Shown piece by piece: positions 59,331-64,000 of a DNA stretch of 64,000 nt (positions are counted from its first letter, which is position 1; each line of letters starts with the position of its first letter). The translations under genes were made by a program, and so were the position numbers. The stretch is from Echinostoma caproni (lineage: Eukaryota; Platyhelminthes; Trematoda; Plagiorchiida; Echinostomatidae), in the NCBI GenBank assembly GCA_900618425.1, contig UZAN01040171.1, forward strand, positions 24,628 to 88,627, given 5' to 3'. Under the pieces are notes generated by a model that searched no databases, had not been told where the DNA came from, and was given only the letters and a program-made list of their open reading frames with translations.

Positions 59331-61400
59331 TGGGGTACAGTTTAGAGTAAAATACAATCAAGGCTTTTTTCAGGATTAAGATTAAGACCGGATGACGTGG
59401 AATACGAAACGAGGTGGGAAAGGTTTGTGTACTATTCAACCAGTTCTGCTTGGTTAGATACGGAAACAGAAGTAGTGATATCATCAGCATACCTAAAATG
59501 TCGAACAAGAGGAGAAACAGGTAAGTCACTGATTTAAGTCGCAAAAGGATAGGCTGATAGGACAGCACCTTGAAGTACACTCGAGCTATTGAGTGATGCG
59601 GTTTACTGTCTTCTTCCCAGTTGAACATACTGATATCGTTGTGAAAAGTAATCAGCAAGTCATTTAAGAACAGAAGTGGGACAGCTAAAAGATTGGAGCT
59701 TGTTAAGTAAAAGAGAACGGGGCACTGAGTTGAAAGCGGAAGAAAAGTCAACAAATGCACAATGCACATATTTGGCTTTCTCGTTAAGGGACTTACAGAT
59801 GAAATGAACTAGAGAAGAAACGCCGTCTAAATTAGAGCGGTTGTGTTTGCATGCAAGCTGATAAGTGTCCTCGGGGTGGTAACGGATAACTGAAGACAAT
59901 GCAGAATTGATCGCTCCATCAATTTCAAACCAATGGAGGTGAGAGCAATTGGTCTTCGACGTTCCTTTGGCGATAGGAGTAATTCTCACTGGACGCCAGC
60001 AGCCGGAATAGTTCGAAGTTCCAGTGAAAGATTAGCTGTGTGTAAAACATCTGAGATAGTGGCGGAGCACCGTGTTTAAAGGAGGGTGAGACTGCAGTTG
60101 TATGGTCTAGGTCCGGTCGATACCTTGAGAGAACATATATGTTTATACATCTCACTAGAGGTGATGCGATCAAACGACGGTTGGATGAATGGAGAAGTGG
60201 AATCAAAATAACTGGGGTGTGTCCGACGAAGAATAAATAAATGCAGCATTTAGTTTTTCAATATCAATAGAGGGACTGAAAATCACTTTCTTCTGCCTGC
60301 AGAGTAGATTGATTCCACGCCAAATAGATGGACAGTTCCTCGTCCCACTAAACTGACCTGCATAAGGGGCGTCCAACCGTCTTAGTTTACTCTCGATCAG
60401 AAACGATAATGGTTACATTTCGGACCTACTGCCATATTTAAATGCACGTTCCTTTTCAAGGCAAAGACTTTTAAGAAAAGATGTTGATGTTCTGCCAAGC
60501 TGAAGGAACAAAGTTACCACTGGAAAGCCGGTAACTACCTCAAGAGACTCTCTAAGCAAGGCAGTATTGTCTGGGGAAAGATCTCGCTGATGGAACATGA
60601 TGTGTTTGGGTCGAGTAAAAGAAAAATGTCTTGAGTGTGAGTAAATCTTAGGTCTATTCAGGATCAGGTTATGGCCACTGGTGCCTAAGAGGGAGAACCG
60701 TTTGGTGGAAAAAGTGTTAGCGTGGTTTGTGATTATGTGGTCTATGTGAGAGTTTCCTCTAGTTGGTTCAATAATAAAGTCACTGAAATTTAGACAAAAT
60801 AAAGGGTGCAGGGTGCAGTTAAAAGTCACCAGTTACTAGGTACAAGCTGTTAGCAAGAGATGGGACAATAATCGGTAGGACATTATCATAAAATTTGTCA
60901 ATGTCTGACAATCTACACTGGAATGCAATGTATAAATTAGTGATGGCGATAAAAGGAAAGCGGGAGGATTTGCGGTGACGGACGACAGTCAAGCAATCAA
61001 CGTCATTCTGTGAATACTTAAAAAGTACTTCGGACTTGCCGCACCAATTGGAGTTGGTATAAGTAATCACACCGCATTCCAACTTCTTCCTACACTGTTG
61101 TCTATCCTGTCTGAAGCAAACAAAATTATCCAGTTGGACCACTTAGTTATCCACATCCTCATTGAGCCATGACTCCCGAAGACACGGCAGAAGAGGTGTA
61201 AAATTTCATTTCCCTGGAGCAGGTAAAATAAATTCGGAAAATTCCCAAACACAGAGTGGACACTGGTACTCACAATAGTAGGTACAGTCAACATGCTGGG
61301 AGTTGTACGACCAAGGGCATTTTGCCAATCCGCACGAAAGCGTTTTCCGCGTTTGCAGTATTTCTGCGCGTGACCAACAACTGGTTCTTCAAACATGGCA
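59330..61400 (-). mobile_element. 5' part of a split CR1/Jockey-like LINE
   Basis: Minus-strand element. Near 61180 the endonuclease begins CLRESWLNEDVDN, followed by VQLDNFVCFRQDRQQ near 61140, SLYLVTGDF near 60845 and FIIEPTRGNSHIDHIITNH near 60780, with SGHNLIL near 60680 for the catalytic His region. The reverse transcriptase shows VHCAFVDFSSAFNSVPRS near 59740 (motif A) and an intact YADDI at 59478-59492, then SSGLNLNPEKSLDCIL near 59360. There it breaks off; the thumb and C-terminus reappear at 57244-56765. About 80-100 codons between the two parts are not found. Frameshifts separate several blocks. Confidence 0.8.
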
Positions 61401-61959
61401 GTATGGTTCTTATAACAACATCCTCAAATTTCAACATGAATTCCTTTGTTTATATGGTTAAAGCACGCATATTTGGCAATTTGGGTAGATAAATTTCAGA
61501 ACGCAACGGTGGCAAGAAATTGCAGTGCTCGTCCATAACCGATGCTACTGAACTATCCTCGATTTTGAGGAAATACATCAGGGTCAGTACAGATGTCATG
61601 CGCATGAGATTCATATTTATTCACCAATTTTTGTACCCTGAGCATGGTGAGTATCTGCACTGGTGGCTCTGCGTTTATTCGGTTTTCACATTTCATTGGT
61701 AGCTTCGACTGTACCACTTATGTGGAGAATCAAGTTAGGTCTTTTCAGTGTTACTTTGTTATTCATATGAGTTGTTCAATATTTCTGGAGCGAGCTTATG
61801 GCACTTACCATGAATAAACACAAATCTAGCCAATTTGGACAAATTTAATCACTTGTAATTGGCAAACATACATCTCACAGAAATTTTATCAAAATATTAT
61901 TTCTGCTTTCTGCTGATTGGAAAATACATATCCTTATTCAAATGCGATGGAAAGTGTTT
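61401..61959. other. No recognisable gene
   Basis: AT-rich spacer upstream of the minus-strand LINE, possibly including its decayed leader. Short frames only. Confidence 0.35.
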
Positions 61960-62215
61960 GTGATAAGCAACAAAGAGCACTAGACAGCTGTTCCGTCCTA
62001 TTTGGGACTGGTCAGCAGTGCATACCTTTTGTGCCCCTGTCAGGACTCGAACCGCGATCAGTCGGGTCGGGACTTCAAACCCTTACCCCTGAGCTACACT
62101 GCCGATGGTCATCACCTTGTGCGAATGACTGAGTCAATTTAGAGTATGAAGCTTGGATTAGCCTATTCGATTGTTCAGAGGCATCGCGCACCCCAAGTTT
62201 GATACTTTAAATACA
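61960..62215 (-). repeat. SINE family D copy with tRNA head and damaged hammerhead
   Basis: Minus strand from 62096: GTAGCTCAGGGGTAAGGGTT (A-box region), B-box GCGGTTCGAGTCCTGACAGG, then a hammerhead at 62022-61976 and a 3' flank. The tRNA-like head is the best preserved of any SINE here. On the plus strand 62135-62200 carries TTTAGAGTATGAAGCTTGGATTAG...TTGTTCA, the inverse of the flank at 42085-42122 and 51985-52035 relative to the hammerhead, so this flank has been flipped in one of the copies. Confidence 0.75.
61976..62022 (-). ncRNA. Hammerhead ribozyme, damaged core
   Basis: Minus strand: stem I GCACTG (pairs with TAGTGC on the other side of the cleavage site), then CTGACCA where CTGATGA is needed, stem II GTCC ... 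GGAC capped by CAAATA, GGAA instead of GAAA, and ACAGCTGTC with the GTC cleavage triplet. Stems are preserved, but at least two sites of the catalytic core are mutated, so cleavage is unlikely. Confidence 0.7.
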
Positions 62216-62697
62216 TATCTCTATGTTTCTAACAAAGTATTGTTGATATTTAATGACTCTTGTCTACAGAAAACTGCAACATAATTCACCTCGCAACACT
62301 CAATAAGCCATATATTAATGAAATACCAATTGTGGCATGAATAAAACTGGATTTCTACATAATCGAGATGGTAGGTTTTACCGGTCAACGCCTTCTTAAT
62401 TTTGAATGTTTAAATCTCTGCGATCCGATGGTAATTAGTGATGAACCTTTTATATTCGAGTAGTTAAGCAGAAATTGTGTTCTCAGTGCGAGGTTTGAGT
62501 TATTTCTCACAGATAGACATTCGTTTTTTAAGCCGCATACTATCCACGGATTTTAATGAAACATTTGCATGCAAAAATTGATTAAACTTGAGTAGTGTGA
62601 ATTTTGGCGATTATTCTCGTCATGCGTGCACGTGAACACAATACCGGCTATGGGTCTCATTCAGCCCATGTGTGTGTGTGGCTGTTAAGCGCCGTAG
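62216..62697. other. No recognisable gene
   Basis: AT-rich spacer with a short TG tract near 62670. Confidence 0.4.
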
Positions 62698-62897
62698 CAT
62701 TTCCAATTCAATTAGAAAAACTATGCTTAGAATGCAGTCCTGATGCATGGTGGTTATTTGTATTACGTAAGCATATGGAGCTTGGGTCAAATTCATTAGC
62801 CCAACCAAACAATGCTAAACAAGAACAAGAACTGGTTGAAGATCGCTATGGCGCCAGATTTGAAAAGCTTTTCTTTCGTATGATAAAACCATGTTGA
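62698..62897 (+). CDS. Candidate terminal exon, unknown protein
   Basis: An open frame ends at tga (62895). Two acceptors in the same phase (1) are possible, ending at 62697 (gccgtag) or 62715 (ttccaattcaattag). The peptide is strongly protein-like: LEKLCLECSPDAWWLFVLRK, then a polar, glutamine-rich region (NNAKQEQELVEDRYGARFEK) and the end FFRMIKPC. An AATAAA lies at 63227-63232. Third codon positions are AT-rich, as expected of a fluke gene. I do not recognise the family. Confidence 0.35.
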
Positions 62898-63449
62898 ACA
62901 GTACAAACCGAATTTTAAGTAAATTGCATAATCTTGTTTGGATATCCTATCTCTCAGAAATGTGATTCAGGTTTCCATCACGTAACAAAGAGTGGACCAC
63001 ACCTCTAGACTCGTCAAAAAACACCAGTTTTTAATTTTGTAGATTACATTGATGTCTAATCAGACCCCAGATTCACAATAATGGGCAAATAAGTAAATAC
63101 TAGAATAATGCGATCACTGTTCATCTCTGAAATACTTGTCACGTCCCTATATTTGTGACATGTTGGAAAGAACATTGTTTCTGCTTACAAATGAGCAAAT
63201 TTATAAATTAAACAAGAAAGGGAATTAATAAAAATAACATTTATCGCAATACAAATGCAATAGCAGGTGTTTATCAAAGTTTTTGTTTGACTTCATCGTT
63301 GATTAATTTGCCTTTTTCGTATGTTTATCGTATCACGCGACAATTAGTTCATTATTTAGGCAACTGAAAAGATTAATATTGTGAAATTTGAAATATGGTT
63401 CTTCGCACCTAATTAAAATAAGATAATTCAGCATGTGAATGGAAAATGA
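62898..63449. other. No gene seen
   Basis: AT-rich, with a polyadenylation-type AATAAA at 63227-63232 that could serve the candidate exon ending at 62897. Confidence 0.4.
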
Positions 63450-63640
63450 GGAAACGGTCTTATCAACTACCCGGTGGTTGTGTGGACAGCAAGCTTGAGT
63501 TTCAATCCCGGGTTGCGTCAGTGGATTCGTACTACCGATGAGACTCAACCAGCTCAGACTTCAGGATTCATTTGCTCTATATTCGACGAGGTCTCCCTTT
63601 GAAATTGAATCAACCCCTCCCTTACTCTCATGTAAAAAAA
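63450..63640 (+). repeat. SINE family D copy, hammerhead degraded
   Basis: Head CTACCCGGTGGTTGTGTGG, B-box-like TTTCAATCCCGGGTTG, GTCAGTGGATTCGTACTACC, then GATGAGACTCAACCAGCTCAGACT where the hammerhead should be: the core GAAA is lost. The tail CCTCCCTTACTCTCATGTAAAA matches CCTCCATTACTCACATGAAA of the copy at 35842-35972. Confidence 0.7.
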
Positions 63641-63750
63641 GATAACTTTTTGTTTGCATTTTGGAAAGATTAATGGGCTCGGTATTTGAATTCATTCATA
63701 GGGGCTGACTACCTGTAGTATTTGGAATAGTATTTAAAATGGGATTCCAG

Positions 63751-63868
63751 TATTCGGGCAATGCCAATCCCCGAAATAGAACAACTTCGAATGGAATAGC
63801 ACTTGAACATTATTCGAATCGTATACTATGCATATTAAATGCATTTAAGGCTTACAATGAATTTCGAG
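63751..63868 (+). CDS. Candidate internal exon, unknown protein
   Basis: It starts after an acceptor-like aaaatgggattccag and ends at a good donor (CGAG followed by gtcagt, 63869). The incoming phase is 0 and the outgoing phase is 1. The peptide reads NGIALEHYSNRILCILNAFK and continues AYNEFR to the donor. The window ends soon after, so no partner exon can be tested. No family is recognised; chance cannot be excluded. Confidence 0.25.
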
Positions 63869-64000
63869 GTCAGTTTCACACATCACACTCGCCACACTTT
63901 GAATTGACCACAGGATTTCTGTAATTCATTCTGGGCTTTGCACTCAGTCGTTCAGACCTTCGTGAGACTTGTTCATTCACACGTAATTCTTCCGTAGCGG

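Noticed and set aside
62000..62096. Possible tRNA gene on the minus strand (GTAGCTCAGGGG ... GGTTCGAGTCC)
   Set aside because: It lies inside a hammerhead SINE and lacks a proper anticodon arm by eye.

Overview
The window looks like gene-poor nuclear DNA from a parasitic flatworm, most likely a digenean fluke close to the schistosomes. Four observations support this. There are several copies of a short tRNA-like repeat that carries a hammerhead self-cleaving ribozyme (the arrangement known from schistosome Sm-alpha SINEs). There are RTE-clade LINEs of SR2 type and CR1/Jockey-type LINEs. The DNA is AT-rich with no bacterial operons, and long stretches lack genes. The species is an inference from repeat content.

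Layout: a decayed but nearly end-to-end RTE element (about 0.5-3.0 kb, +); a chain of five phase-compatible candidate exons of an unknown single-pass membrane protein (5.1-10.7 kb, +); a decayed unidentified coding block (11.3-12.0 kb, -); a CR1/Jockey-like LINE (12.5-14.2 kb, -); a tRNA-derived SINE (15.2 kb); scattered candidate exons (16.3, 18.7, 21.6, 24.6 and 25.5 kb); a Tc1/mariner transposase remnant (22.0 kb, -). A nearly complete RTE with a SINE inserted in it occupies 27.8-31.5 kb (-). From 32 to 36 kb come a large inverted repeat, a duplicated 90-bp segment and a palindromic pair of hammerhead SINEs. From 39 to 50 kb there are SINEs of four families, an internally deleted RTE (42.9-44.2 kb, -), an RTE 3' end (47.3 kb, +) and more candidate exons. 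A 613-base run of N lies inside another hammerhead repeat (51.4-52.0 kb). A Jockey-like LINE copy lies at 52.5-53.1 kb. A composite at 56.8-61.4 kb has a minus-strand Jockey-like LINE split by a plus-strand CR1-like LINE. Hammerhead SINEs and two candidate exons close the window.

No complete host gene can be read. The long open frames that can be identified belong to retrotransposons and are broken by stops and frameshifts. The host exons proposed here rest on open frame, splice-site quality and phase agreement; none has a recognised domain, so all carry low confidence. Four tRNA-derived SINE families (called A, B, C and D here for convenience) account for most of the small repeats. No rRNA, true tRNA gene, CRISPR array, operon or origin was seen.
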